A stretch of 64,000 nucleotides of DNA, from NCBI RefSeq assembly GCF_902833225.1, contig NZ_CADFEI010000029.1:1-64000 (forward strand). Reading direction: 5' to 3'. Both the position numbers and the translations under genes were made by a program. Source of the stretch: Burkholderia sp. BCC1644. Its GTDB lineage: Bacteria; Pseudomonadota; Gammaproteobacteria; Burkholderiales; Burkholderiaceae. Below, piece by piece: positions 9,219-16,875 of this stretch; position 1 is the stretch's first letter; the number at the start of each line of letters is the position of its first letter. The notes beneath the pieces are model-generated. The model was not told the DNA's origin. It did no database searches and saw only the letters and a program-made list of their open reading frames with translations.

Positions 9219-9248
9219 TTGACAAATCCCGTATGACGGGATTAAAGT
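9219..9248 (+). promoter_or_regulatory. Promoter with operator-like palindrome for catabolic operon
   Basis: TTGACA at 9219-9224 is a perfect -35 box. TAAAGT at 9243-9248, with an 18-nt spacer, is a fair -10. The spacer is almost filled by the inverted repeat AATCCCG-N5-CGGGATT (9225-9243), which would let a regulator block or reshape the promoter. The IclR regulator at 18396-19124 is the obvious candidate. The first gene starts 34 nt downstream. Confidence 0.6.
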
Positions 9249-9282
9249 CAACTTCACTTCATTAAAACCGTCGAGCGGCCGC

Positions 9283-10863
9283 ATGAACATCCCACAGTTG
9301 GACACCGATACCGGAACACGAAGCGGCGCGAGCGTCGTGCTCGAGACGGCGCGCGACGCCGGCGTCGACGTCTGTTTCGCCAATCCCGGCACCACCGAGA
9401 TGCCGTTCGTCGGCGCGCTCGACACCGTGGCGGGCGTGCGCTCGATCCTCGGGCTGTTCGAGGGCGTCTGCACGGGCGCGGCGGACGGCTACGGCCGCAT
9501 GGCCGGCAAACCGGCGATGACGCTGCTGCATCTCGGGCCCGGCCACGCGAACGGCGTCGCCAACCTGCACAACGCGCGTCGCGCCCGCACGCCGATCCTG
9601 AACATCGTCGGCGATCACACCCGCGACCACCTGAAGTACGACGCGCCGCTCACGTCCGATATCGAGTCACTCGCGCGCCCGGTGTCGGTGTGGTACCGCA
9701 GCGTGGCGCGCGACATGGATCTCGCAACCGATACGGCCGACGCGATCTCTGCCGCGATGGGCGCGCAGCGCGGCGTCGCGACGCTCGTGCTGCCGGTCGA
9801 TCTGCAGTCGGCGAAGGTGCACGACGCGGCGTCGCCCGCCGTCGTTCGCCCGGCCGCGGTGTCGTTCGATCGCGCACGGGTCGAGCGGGTCGCCGATCTG
9901 CTGCTCAGTGTCCATCGCGCGGTGCTGTTGATGGGCGGCCGCGCGCTGTCGGCGCGCGGGCAGCGCGCGGCGGCGCGCATCGCGGCGGCGACCGGCGCGA
10001 CCTGCTTCAGCGAAACCTTCCCGGCGCACGCGGAGCGCGGCGGCGGCCTGCCGGACATCGACCGCCTGCCTTATTTCCCCGAGCCGGCGCTGGCCGCGCT
10101 GGCCGACCGGCGCGTGGTGCTGGCGGGCGCGCTCGCACCCGTCACCTACTTCGGCTACGAAGGCATTCCGGGCGAACTCGCGCGTCCCGAGGACATCGTC
10201 ACACTGGCCGAACCGGGCGACGCGGCGGACGAAGCACTGGAAGCGCTGGCCGATCGTATCGGCGCGCCGGGCAACGCAGGCGGCGTGCGGGTCGAGCGTT
10301 GGGATGTGGAGGAAGGGCCGTTGACACCGCAGGCCGTCGGCCGCGTGCTGGCGAATGCATTGCCCGACGACGCGATCGTGTCGATCGAGGGCGGCACGTG
10401 CGGTTATCCGTTCGTGACCGCGTCGGCGCGCGCGCGCCGTCACACGATCCTCACGAATACGGGCGGCGCGATCGGCCAGGGCTTGCCGGTGGCGCTCGGC
10501 GCCGCGGTCGCGTGCCCGGAACGCCGCGTATTCGCGCTGCAGTCCGACGGCAGCGCGCAGTACACGATCCAGGCGCTGTGGACGATGGCGCGCGAGCGTT
10601 TGCCGATCGTCATGCTGATCGCATCGAACCGGCGCTACGGCATCCTGCAGACCGAACTCGCGCGCAGCGGCCTGCCGGCCGACACGCCGCATGCCAGCCG
10701 CCTGACGCTGCTGGACGATCCGCCGATCGACTGGCTCGCGCTGTCGCGCGGCTACGGCGTGCCAGCCGAGCGCGCGAGCACCGTGCAAGCGTTGTCGCAA
10801 GCGCTCGATGCCGCGCTCGCCCACGCCGACGGGCCGAGGCTCATCGAAATGTGCCTGTCCTGA
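9283..10863 (+). CDS. ThDP-dependent enzyme, acetolactate synthase / benzoylformate decarboxylase type
   Basis: A 526-aa thiamine-diphosphate enzyme. The N-terminal PYR domain has the conserved Glu (E60, in LFEGVCTGAADGYGR). The C-terminal PP domain has the ThDP motif starting with SDGS near residue 422 and ending with SNRRYG near 450. The order fits 2-oxoacid decarboxylases and acetolactate-synthase-like proteins. No regulatory subunit is nearby and the rest of the operon is catabolic, so decarboxylation of a 2-oxoacid is more likely than branched-chain synthesis. The ATG at 9283 follows a promoter with an operator-like repeat. It is the first gene of a nine-gene run. Confidence 0.85.
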   Translation: MNIPQLDTDTGTRSGASVVLETARDAGVDVCFANPGTTEMPFVGALDTVAGVRSILGLFEGVCTGAADGYGRMAGKPAMTLLHLGPGHANGVANLHNARRARTPILNIVGDHTRDHLKYDAPLTSDIESLARPVSVWYRSVARDMDLATDTADAISAAMGAQRGVATLVLPVDLQSAKVHDAASPAVVRPAAVSFDRARVERVADLLLSVHRAVLLMGGRALSARGQRAAARIAAATGATCFSETFPAHAERGGGLPDIDRLPYFPEPALAALADRRVVLAGALAPVTYFGYEGIPGELARPEDIVTLAEPGDAADEALEALADRIGAPGNAGGVRVERWDVEEGPLTPQAVGRVLANALPDDAIVSIEGGTCGYPFVTASARARRHTILTNTGGAIGQGLPVALGAAVACPERRVFALQSDGSAQYTIQALWTMARERLPIVMLIASNRRYGILQTELARSGLPADTPHASRLTLLDDPPIDWLALSRGYGVPAERASTVQALSQALDAALAHADGPRLIEMCLS

Positions 10864-10912
10864 TCGCGCAACCCGCTGTTCCCTTCAATCCCGACTCTCA
10901 CCTTTCATCGCT

Positions 10913-11725
10913 ATGGATCTGCAACTCCACGGAAAAGCCGCGTTCATCACCGGCGGCAGCATGGGCATCGGCAAGGCGGTCGCGCTCGAGCTGGCCCGCG
11001 AAGGCGTCAACGTCACGATTGCCGCGCGACGCATGGAACACCTCGAAGCGGCCGCCGCCGAGATTCGCGCGGCGCTCGCGCCGCTGGGCAACGCGGCCGG
11101 GGCCATTCTGCCCGTCACGGTGGACACGACCGACATGGCGCCCGTCGAAGCGGCGATGGCCGCGAGCGTCGAGCGCTTCGGCCGGCTCGACATCCTGCTG
11201 AACGGCGCCGCGCATCCGGGCGGCCTCGTGCGGGCGGAGCTAGAACACGCCGACCCGCAGGGGCTGCTGCAGGACATCGATATCAAGGTGGTCGGCTACC
11301 TGCGTTGCGCGAAGGCGGCCGCGCCCTACATGCGGCGCCACGGCTTCGGCCGGATCGTCAATATCGGCGGCCTGACGGGCCGCGGCAGCAAGCAGCTGTC
11401 CGGCATGCGCAACGTGGCGATCGTGCACCTGACCAAGACGCTGTCCGACCAGCTCGGCCCGTTCGGCATCACGGTCAACACGATTCACCCGGGCGTCGTC
11501 GAGACGCCGCACATCCACGAACTCTACGAGAAAGAGGCGCAGAAGCAGGGGCTCACGGCCGCGGAGGTCGAGGCCAACTACGTGAAGGTCACGCCGATCC
11601 GGCGCGTGCTGCAGCCCGAGGAAATGGGGTGGATCGTCGCGTTTCTCGCGTCGCCGAAGTCCGGCTCGATCACCGGCGAGTCGATCGGCTGCGACGGCGG
11701 GCTCACGCGCGGCATTTTTCTCTGA
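10913..11725 (+). CDS. SDR-fold protein lacking the catalytic tetrad
   Basis: A 270-aa short-chain dehydrogenase/reductase fold. The cofactor loop TGGSMGIG is intact and the C-terminus (GCDGG) is typical. The active site is not. The expected YxxxK reads S163-GMR-N167, and the Ser of the usual NISS stretch is Gly (NIGG). The protein may bind a nucleotide without normal hydride-transfer chemistry, or use other residues. The frame is open upstream to 10808, but the family start MDLQLHGKAAFITGG fits the ATG at 10913, 49 nt after the ThDP gene. Confidence 0.85.
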   Translation: MDLQLHGKAAFITGGSMGIGKAVALELAREGVNVTIAARRMEHLEAAAAEIRAALAPLGNAAGAILPVTVDTTDMAPVEAAMAASVERFGRLDILLNGAAHPGGLVRAELEHADPQGLLQDIDIKVVGYLRCAKAAAPYMRRHGFGRIVNIGGLTGRGSKQLSGMRNVAIVHLTKTLSDQLGPFGITVNTIHPGVVETPHIHELYEKEAQKQGLTAAEVEANYVKVTPIRRVLQPEEMGWIVAFLASPKSGSITGESIGCDGGLTRGIFL

Positions 11726-11740
11726 CACAAGGAGCATTTC

Positions 11741-12778
11741 ATGACCGCAACCGTACTGGTCGCCACGGCCGGGCAAGGCATCCTGCGCTCGAACGACGAC
11801 GGCAAGACCTGGCATCGTCTCGGGCTCGCCGAACCGATCGAGTTCGACGGCATCGTGCGCGCGCTTGCGGTGGACCCCGCGACACCGTCGCGCGTCTATG
11901 CCGGCGCCGATTCGGGGCTGTCCATCAGCGAGGACGGCGGCGCGCACTGGTTTAGGCCCGAGAACCTGCTGAACGGGCAGACGGTCTGGTCCATCGCGAT
12001 CGATCCGGCGAACCCGGCGGTGCTCTATGCGGGCACCGGTGCACCGTCGCGCGCCGCGCTGTACAAGTCGAGCGACGCGGGCGTGACCTGGGAGAGAACG
12101 GCGCCCGAATTCCCCGAGTTCTGCTCGGGCGTCAATCGGCCGCGGCTGCTGACGATCTGCGTGGATCCGGACGACAGCCGCAACGTCTGGTACGGCGTGG
12201 AGGAGGGCGGCGCGTGGCGCAGCCGCGATGCCGGTGCGAGCTGGACGCGCGTGGACGGCCCCGGCACGCCGATCCGCAACAGCGACATTCATGCGATCGC
12301 CGTGCTGTCCGCCACGCCGGACCAGCCGAAGACCACGGTGCTGCTGACGGTGAACGCGGTGCACGTGAGCGACGACGACGGCCGGACGTGGGACGGCAAG
12401 CTGTCGCGCGATCGCTTCGACGGGCTGTACTACACACGTACGGTCGTGCAGTTGCCGACGCCGGAGGGCGACCTGCTGATGGCGATCGGCGACGGCACGC
12501 CGGGCACCCGCAGCCGCATCTACCGCTCGACCGATCGCGGTTACGCGTGGCACGAGACGGACCTGCAGACGCCGCCGAATTCCACGTTCTGGGCATTTGG
12601 CGTCCATGCGGCCCGGCCGGAGCTCGTCTATGCGGGCACCAAGTACGGGCACCTGTTCTGTTCGCGCGACGGCGGCCGGAACTGGAGCAAGGAATGGCGC
12701 GATTTCAGCGAGATCACGGCCGTCGCGTGGACGCCGTTCGAAGCGCCGCTCGTCGCCCATGCGCAGTCGACCAACTGA
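11741..12778 (+). CDS. Asp-box (BNR/sialidase-like) beta-propeller protein
   Basis: A 345-aa propeller with seven Asp-box motifs (S-x-D-x-G-x-x-W) evenly spread: SNDDGKTW, SEDGGAHW, SSDAGVTW, SRDAGASW, SDDDGRTW, STDRGYAW and SRDGGRNW. The sialidase Arg triad is not evident and there is no signal peptide, so a cytoplasmic ligand-binding or hydrolytic/lactonase-like role is more likely than sialidase. GGAGCATTTC stands before the ATG, 15 nt after the SDR gene. Tight spacing on both sides ties it to the operon. Confidence 0.85.
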   Translation: MTATVLVATAGQGILRSNDDGKTWHRLGLAEPIEFDGIVRALAVDPATPSRVYAGADSGLSISEDGGAHWFRPENLLNGQTVWSIAIDPANPAVLYAGTGAPSRAALYKSSDAGVTWERTAPEFPEFCSGVNRPRLLTICVDPDDSRNVWYGVEEGGAWRSRDAGASWTRVDGPGTPIRNSDIHAIAVLSATPDQPKTTVLLTVNAVHVSDDDGRTWDGKLSRDRFDGLYYTRTVVQLPTPEGDLLMAIGDGTPGTRSRIYRSTDRGYAWHETDLQTPPNSTFWAFGVHAARPELVYAGTKYGHLFCSRDGGRNWSKEWRDFSEITAVAWTPFEAPLVAHAQSTN

Positions 12779-12790
12779 GCGGAGCGAGCG

Positions 12791-13306
12791 ATGACCCCGT
12801 CCGACATCCAGCAACACGCGGAGCGCGCGAACGCGAGCGGGCTGCCGCTGCCGACGCCGCGCGTCCAGCGCACCCACCTGTCGCTGTTCGTGCGCGACCC
12901 CGTGCGCTCGAGCACCTGGTACGCCGAGGTGCTCGGCATGACGGAAACCGCGCGCGGCGAGCAGTGGGTGTTCATGTCCTTCGGCCAGAAGCACCATGAC
13001 ATCGCGCTGATTCGCGCGGCGTCCGACGCGGAGCTCGGCACGATCGGCCTGCAGCACTACGGCCTCGAGATCGCCGGCGGCCTGACCGAATTGCGCCGCC
13101 TGTACGGCATGCTGATCCGCCGCGACGTGCCGATCGTCAAGATCACCGATCACAAGGTCGGGATCGGCGTGTATTTCCCGGACCCGGACGGTAACCGCCT
13201 CGAATTCTTCTGCGAAACCGTCACGGACGACGAAGAGGGCAAGCGCGTGCTGCACCGGTACAACGCGCCCAGCGATCCCGTGCAGCTCGAGCCGCTGTTC
13301 GACTGA
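12791..13306 (+). CDS. VOC-family extradiol-dioxygenase-like protein
   Basis: A 171-aa single-domain vicinal-oxygen-chelate protein. The probable metal ligands are H29 (RTHLSLFV), H89 (QHYGLEI) and E138 (NRLEFFCE), the 2-His-1-carboxylate set of type I extradiol dioxygenases. It ends with a distinct tail (HRYNAPSDPVQLEPLFD). Length matches small one-domain extradiol enzymes, but other VOC chemistry (isomerase, lyase) cannot be excluded. GGAG precedes the ATG, 12 nt after the propeller gene. The ring-hydroxylase gene downstream supports aromatic ring cleavage. Confidence 0.85.
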   Translation: MTPSDIQQHAERANASGLPLPTPRVQRTHLSLFVRDPVRSSTWYAEVLGMTETARGEQWVFMSFGQKHHDIALIRAASDAELGTIGLQHYGLEIAGGLTELRRLYGMLIRRDVPIVKITDHKVGIGVYFPDPDGNRLEFFCETVTDDEEGKRVLHRYNAPSDPVQLEPLFD

Positions 13307-13355
13307 GGCGCCGTGTTTCATTCCCGTACAACCGATACTTCATAGAGGATTCCTG

Positions 13356-13961
13356 ATGAGCAAGATCGCCAATTTCGAAGGCTTTCATATCCGCAAGTGG
13401 TACACGCAGATCGAGGATTCGCTCGCGAACGAATCCGGCCAGCTCGCGGACGGCGAGCCGTTGCGCAAGATCGTGATCGCCGCGGCCGTTCATAACCCGT
13501 ACGCGGGGCGGTTCAGCGAAAACCTCGACGAACTCGTGCGGCCGTCGCCGGCGCTCGGCAAGGAGTTCGCGCGGCGCATCGAGGAACTCGCTGCGGGCCG
13601 CGCGATCGAGAGCTACGGCAAGGCGTGCCTGGTCGGCTCGGCCGGCGAGTACGAACACGGCAACGCGTTCCTCACGTCGATCTTCGCGGAGCCGATCCGT
13701 GCGGCGCTGGGTGGCGGCAAGTCGTGGGTGCCGTCGAGCGGCAAGCGCGGCCCGGTCAACACGGTGATCGACGTGCCGCTCGCGCACAAGGACGCGCTCT
13801 ACGTGCGCTCGCACTACGACACGGTGACGTGCCTGTTCCCCGATGCGCCCAACGACGACGAAGTGCTGGTGATCTTCGCGTTCGCGACGCGCGGCCGCCT
13901 GCATGCGCGGCTCGGCGGCCTGAAGGCGAGCGAGATCGTCGGCCGCGACGGTCTGGTCTGA
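13356..13961 (+). CDS. DUF1185 'amino acid synthesis' family protein
   Basis: A 201-aa soluble protein of the DUF1185 family, whose members are labelled amino-acid synthesis proteins on thin grounds. Typical stretches are IVIAAAVHNPYAGRF, IESYGKACLVG, GNAFLTSIFAEPIR and the C-terminal VLVIFAFATRGRLHARLGG. No classical catalytic motif stands out. AGAGGA precedes the ATG. Its place between the dioxygenase and the hydrolase suggests a step on a ring-cleavage product, but the function is unknown. Confidence 0.8.
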   Translation: MSKIANFEGFHIRKWYTQIEDSLANESGQLADGEPLRKIVIAAAVHNPYAGRFSENLDELVRPSPALGKEFARRIEELAAGRAIESYGKACLVGSAGEYEHGNAFLTSIFAEPIRAALGGGKSWVPSSGKRGPVNTVIDVPLAHKDALYVRSHYDTVTCLFPDAPNDDEVLVIFAFATRGRLHARLGGLKASEIVGRDGLV

Positions 13962-13988
13962 GCGCGGATGCGGGCCGGGGAGCACATG

Positions 13989-14864
13989 ATGAATACGGCG
14001 TCCGTCAAGGATGGATGGGTCGACAGCGACGGGCTGCGGCTGCACTACGTGAGCTGGGGGCGCGACGATGCACCGGTCGTGGTGATGCTGCACGGCTTGC
14101 GCAGTTATGCGCGGACGTGGGAGCCCGTGGCCGACGCGCTGGTCGACCGCTACCGGGTCGTCGCGCTCGACCAGCGCGGGCGCGGCTGGAGCGACTGGGA
14201 TCCGCGGCGCGACTATTACGCGGCGGCCTACGTGCGCGATCTCGACGCGCTGGTGCGCACGCTCGGCCTGCAGCGATTCGTGCTGGTCGGGCACTCGATG
14301 GGCGGCGCCAATGCGTTCGTCTACGCGGCGGCGCAACCGGAACGGCTCGCTGGCCTCGTGATCGAGGACATGGGCCCCGGCGCGTCGGCCGGTTCGCGGG
14401 GTTCGGAGCGCATCAAGCGCGAGCTGAAGGAAACGCCGGACGCGTTCGCGTCGTGGGACGACGCGCGCGCGTTCTGGCGACACCAGCGGCCGAATATCGC
14501 GGAATCCGCGCTCGATTCACGCCTCGCGCACTCGCTGAAAGAGGCGGCGCAGGGGCGGATCGTGTGGCGGCACGACGCCGACGGGATCGCGGCGGCGCGG
14601 CTGGCCGCGACGCCGGAGCAACTCGTCCATCTGTGGCCGCTGGTCCTCAACCTGCAGGTGCCGACGCTGCTGTTGCGCGGCGGCGAATCGGATTTCCTGG
14701 CCGCGGAAGTGGCGGCCGAAATGGCGGCCAGCGCCGGCATCGACTGGCTCGATATTCCGGGCGCGACGCACTACGTGCATGACGATCAGCCCGCCGCGTT
14801 CAACCACGCATTGCGCACCTGGCTCGATCGTCTCGACGATCCGGCGTGGCGGAGGGGAGGCTGA
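13989..14864 (+). CDS. Alpha/beta hydrolase
   Basis: A 291-aa alpha/beta hydrolase. The oxyanion loop is MLHGLRSYART, the nucleophile S103 sits in VGHSMGG, an acid lies in LRGGESDF and the catalytic His in GATHYVHDDQP near the C-terminus. Such enzymes follow extradiol cleavage as C-C hydrolases, or hydrolyse esters and lactones. Possible starts are the ATGs at 13968, 13986 and 13989; GGGGAG at 13977-13982 is best spaced for 13989. The stop is 3 nt before the hydroxylase ATG. Confidence 0.88.
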   Translation: MNTASVKDGWVDSDGLRLHYVSWGRDDAPVVVMLHGLRSYARTWEPVADALVDRYRVVALDQRGRGWSDWDPRRDYYAAAYVRDLDALVRTLGLQRFVLVGHSMGGANAFVYAAAQPERLAGLVIEDMGPGASAGSRGSERIKRELKETPDAFASWDDARAFWRHQRPNIAESALDSRLAHSLKEAAQGRIVWRHDADGIAAARLAATPEQLVHLWPLVLNLQVPTLLLRGGESDFLAAEVAAEMAASAGIDWLDIPGATHYVHDDQPAAFNHALRTWLDRLDDPAWRRGG

Positions 14865-14867
14865 CGC

Positions 14868-16499
14868 ATGAAAGCGAACAATCCGGAACGTACATCAGTC
14901 GCGATCGTCGGCGCGGGGCCGAACGGTGTGGCGATGGCGAACCTGCTCGGCCTCTATGGCGTCGCGACGACGATCATCGAGAAGGCGCCGCAGATCGTCG
15001 AGTTTCCGCGCGCGGTCGGCATCGACGACGAAGCATTGCGGATGTTCCAGACTGCCGGGCTGGCCGACGAACTGAGCCGCGACATCATCCAGAACGTGCC
15101 GCTGCGCATGTACAAGGCGAACGGCGAATGCTTCGCCGACATCCGCCCGTCGATGCGCGAATTCGGCTGGTGGCGGCGCAACATCTTCATGCAGCAACTG
15201 GCCGAGCGCACGCTGCGCGACGGGCTGGCCCGTTATCCGCACGTGTCGCTGCGGACCAGCGAAGAAGTGGTCGGCGTCGAACAGGACGACGAACGCGTCA
15301 CGTTGCAGGTGCGCCGCGCCGACGGGCAGTGCTACTTGCTCGAGGCCGACTACGTGGTGGCGGCCGACGGCGGGCGCAGCCCGATGCGCGAGCTGCTGAG
15401 TGTCAAGCTGGCGGGCACGACGCATCCGATCAAATGGGTCGTGGTCGACGTGAAGAACGCCGGGCTCGAGCAGCCGTGCACGGCGCTGAACTGCGACCCG
15501 CGCCGCCCGAACGTCTGCATTTACTTGCCGTTCAATTTCCGGCGCTGGGAGTTTCTCGTGTTTCCGCACGAGGACGAAGAGGCGATCGCGCGACCGGAAT
15601 CGATCCGTGCGCTGATCGCGCCGTACGTCGACGACGTCGAGCGCATCGAGATCGTGCGCGCCCGGACCTATACGCACCATTCGCGCGTCGCCGAACGTTT
15701 CGTCGTCGGCCGCGTGGCGCTCGTCGGCGACGCCGCGCATCTGAGCCCGCCGTGGATCGGCCAGGGCCTGAACGCAGGCTTGCGCGACGTGGGCAATCTC
15801 GCGTGGAAGCTGGCGGGCGTCGTCAAAGGCGTGCTGCACCCCGGCGTGATCTCGACGTACGAATCGGAGCGGCGCGATCACGCGAGGGCGATGATCGACC
15901 TCGCGGACACGTTCGGCGCGATGCTGATGCCGACCAACCGGCTCGTCGCGTTCCTGCGCGATTGTTTCCTCGGGCTCGCACGGTATGCGCCGGGCCTGAA
16001 GGACTACATCCTGCAGATGCGCTTCAAGCCGATGCCGAGCTACACGCGGGGCGTCGTGTTGCCGGGGGCGCCGGACGACGCAGCCGGCAGGATGATCGCG
16101 CAGCCCGACGTCGAAACGGCCGACGGCGTGCGCCGCAAGCTCGATGACGTGCTTGGCCCGTGGTTCTCGATCGTCGGCTGGCAATGCGATCCGCAGGCGT
16201 GCCTGAGCGACGACGATCGCGCGTACTGGGTGTCGCTGGGCGCGACGTTCGTTCAGGTCAGCCGCTCGCGCAGCGGGACGGGCCGCGAACGGCGAATGGC
16301 CAGCGCCCACGGCAGCACGTGCGTCGAGGACGTCGACAACGCGCTGGCGGACTGGTTCGACCGGCATGCCGGCCCGCTCGTGGTGGTGCGCCCCGATCGC
16401 TACGTGGCGGCGCAGACGGATGCGGTGGGCATGGCCCGCGTGACCGCGGCCTTTCAGGCGTTCGCGCCGCGGCAACCGGAGGAAGCGCATGTTTGTTGA
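14868..16499 (+). CDS. FAD-dependent aromatic hydroxylase, MhpA-like
   Basis: A 543-aa class A flavoprotein monooxygenase that would hydroxylate an aromatic ring using NAD(P)H and O2. It shows the FAD loop GAGPNG (15-20), the DG motif in VVAADGGRSP (near 168) and the second FAD motif GDAAHLSPPWIGQGLN (287-302). Length and the PPWIGQGLNAGLRD signature match 3-(3-hydroxyphenyl)propionate hydroxylase (MhpA) and resorcinol-type enzymes. GGAGG precedes the ATG. The 3' end overlaps the next gene by 11 nt, so translation is probably coupled. Confidence 0.9.
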   Translation: MKANNPERTSVAIVGAGPNGVAMANLLGLYGVATTIIEKAPQIVEFPRAVGIDDEALRMFQTAGLADELSRDIIQNVPLRMYKANGECFADIRPSMREFGWWRRNIFMQQLAERTLRDGLARYPHVSLRTSEEVVGVEQDDERVTLQVRRADGQCYLLEADYVVAADGGRSPMRELLSVKLAGTTHPIKWVVVDVKNAGLEQPCTALNCDPRRPNVCIYLPFNFRRWEFLVFPHEDEEAIARPESIRALIAPYVDDVERIEIVRARTYTHHSRVAERFVVGRVALVGDAAHLSPPWIGQGLNAGLRDVGNLAWKLAGVVKGVLHPGVISTYESERRDHARAMIDLADTFGAMLMPTNRLVAFLRDCFLGLARYAPGLKDYILQMRFKPMPSYTRGVVLPGAPDDAAGRMIAQPDVETADGVRRKLDDVLGPWFSIVGWQCDPQACLSDDDRAYWVSLGATFVQVSRSRSGTGRERRMASAHGSTCVEDVDNALADWFDRHAGPLVVVRPDRYVAAQTDAVGMARVTAAFQAFAPRQPEEAHVC

Positions 16500-16821
16500 G
16501 CAACGCACCTATACGCTGGTGCCCGGCGGCGTCGCCGAATATCTGCGACTGTATGCGGAATGCGGACGCGCCGCGCAGGAGCAGGCGCTCGGCACGATGG
16601 TCGGCTGTTTCGCGACGGAAGTCGGGCCGCTGAACCAACTCGTCTATCTGTGGGCGTTCGATTCGCTGGACGATCGCGCGCGGCGCCGTGCCGTATTGAT
16701 GGCCGACCCCGGGTTCAAGGCGTTTCGCGGCCAGGTCCGGCATCTGCTCGTCCGGCAGGAAAACCAGATTCTCCGGCAGGAAATCGGCGGCCTGTTGCGT
16801 GCGCCGAGCCAGGCCGCGTGA
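16489..16821 (+). CDS. NIPSNAP-family protein
   Basis: A 110-aa NIPSNAP protein (ferredoxin-like dimeric alpha/beta barrel). It opens with the family signature MFVEQRTYTLVPGGVAEYL and has VYLWAFDSLDDRARRR in the middle. Bacterial NIPSNAPs often sit in catabolic operons, but their chemistry is poorly known. GGAGG lies inside the hydroxylase gene and the ATG overlaps that gene's end by 11 nt. I infer an accessory role such as handling an unstable product. Confidence 0.85.
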   Translation: MFVEQRTYTLVPGGVAEYLRLYAECGRAAQEQALGTMVGCFATEVGPLNQLVYLWAFDSLDDRARRRAVLMADPGFKAFRGQVRHLLVRQENQILRQEIGGLLRAPSQAA

Positions 16822-16875
16822 TGCGATCGTCGCACCGTCCGCGCCCATCGTGCAGTCTCTACCGAGGTATCCGTC

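Noticed and set aside
11240..13321. A 693-codon minus-strand open frame, with further long frames at 9667-10824, 13221-14483 and 14895-16508
   Set aside because: All are antisense to genes with clear motifs and tight operon spacing, and their composition is that of reversed high-GC codons.
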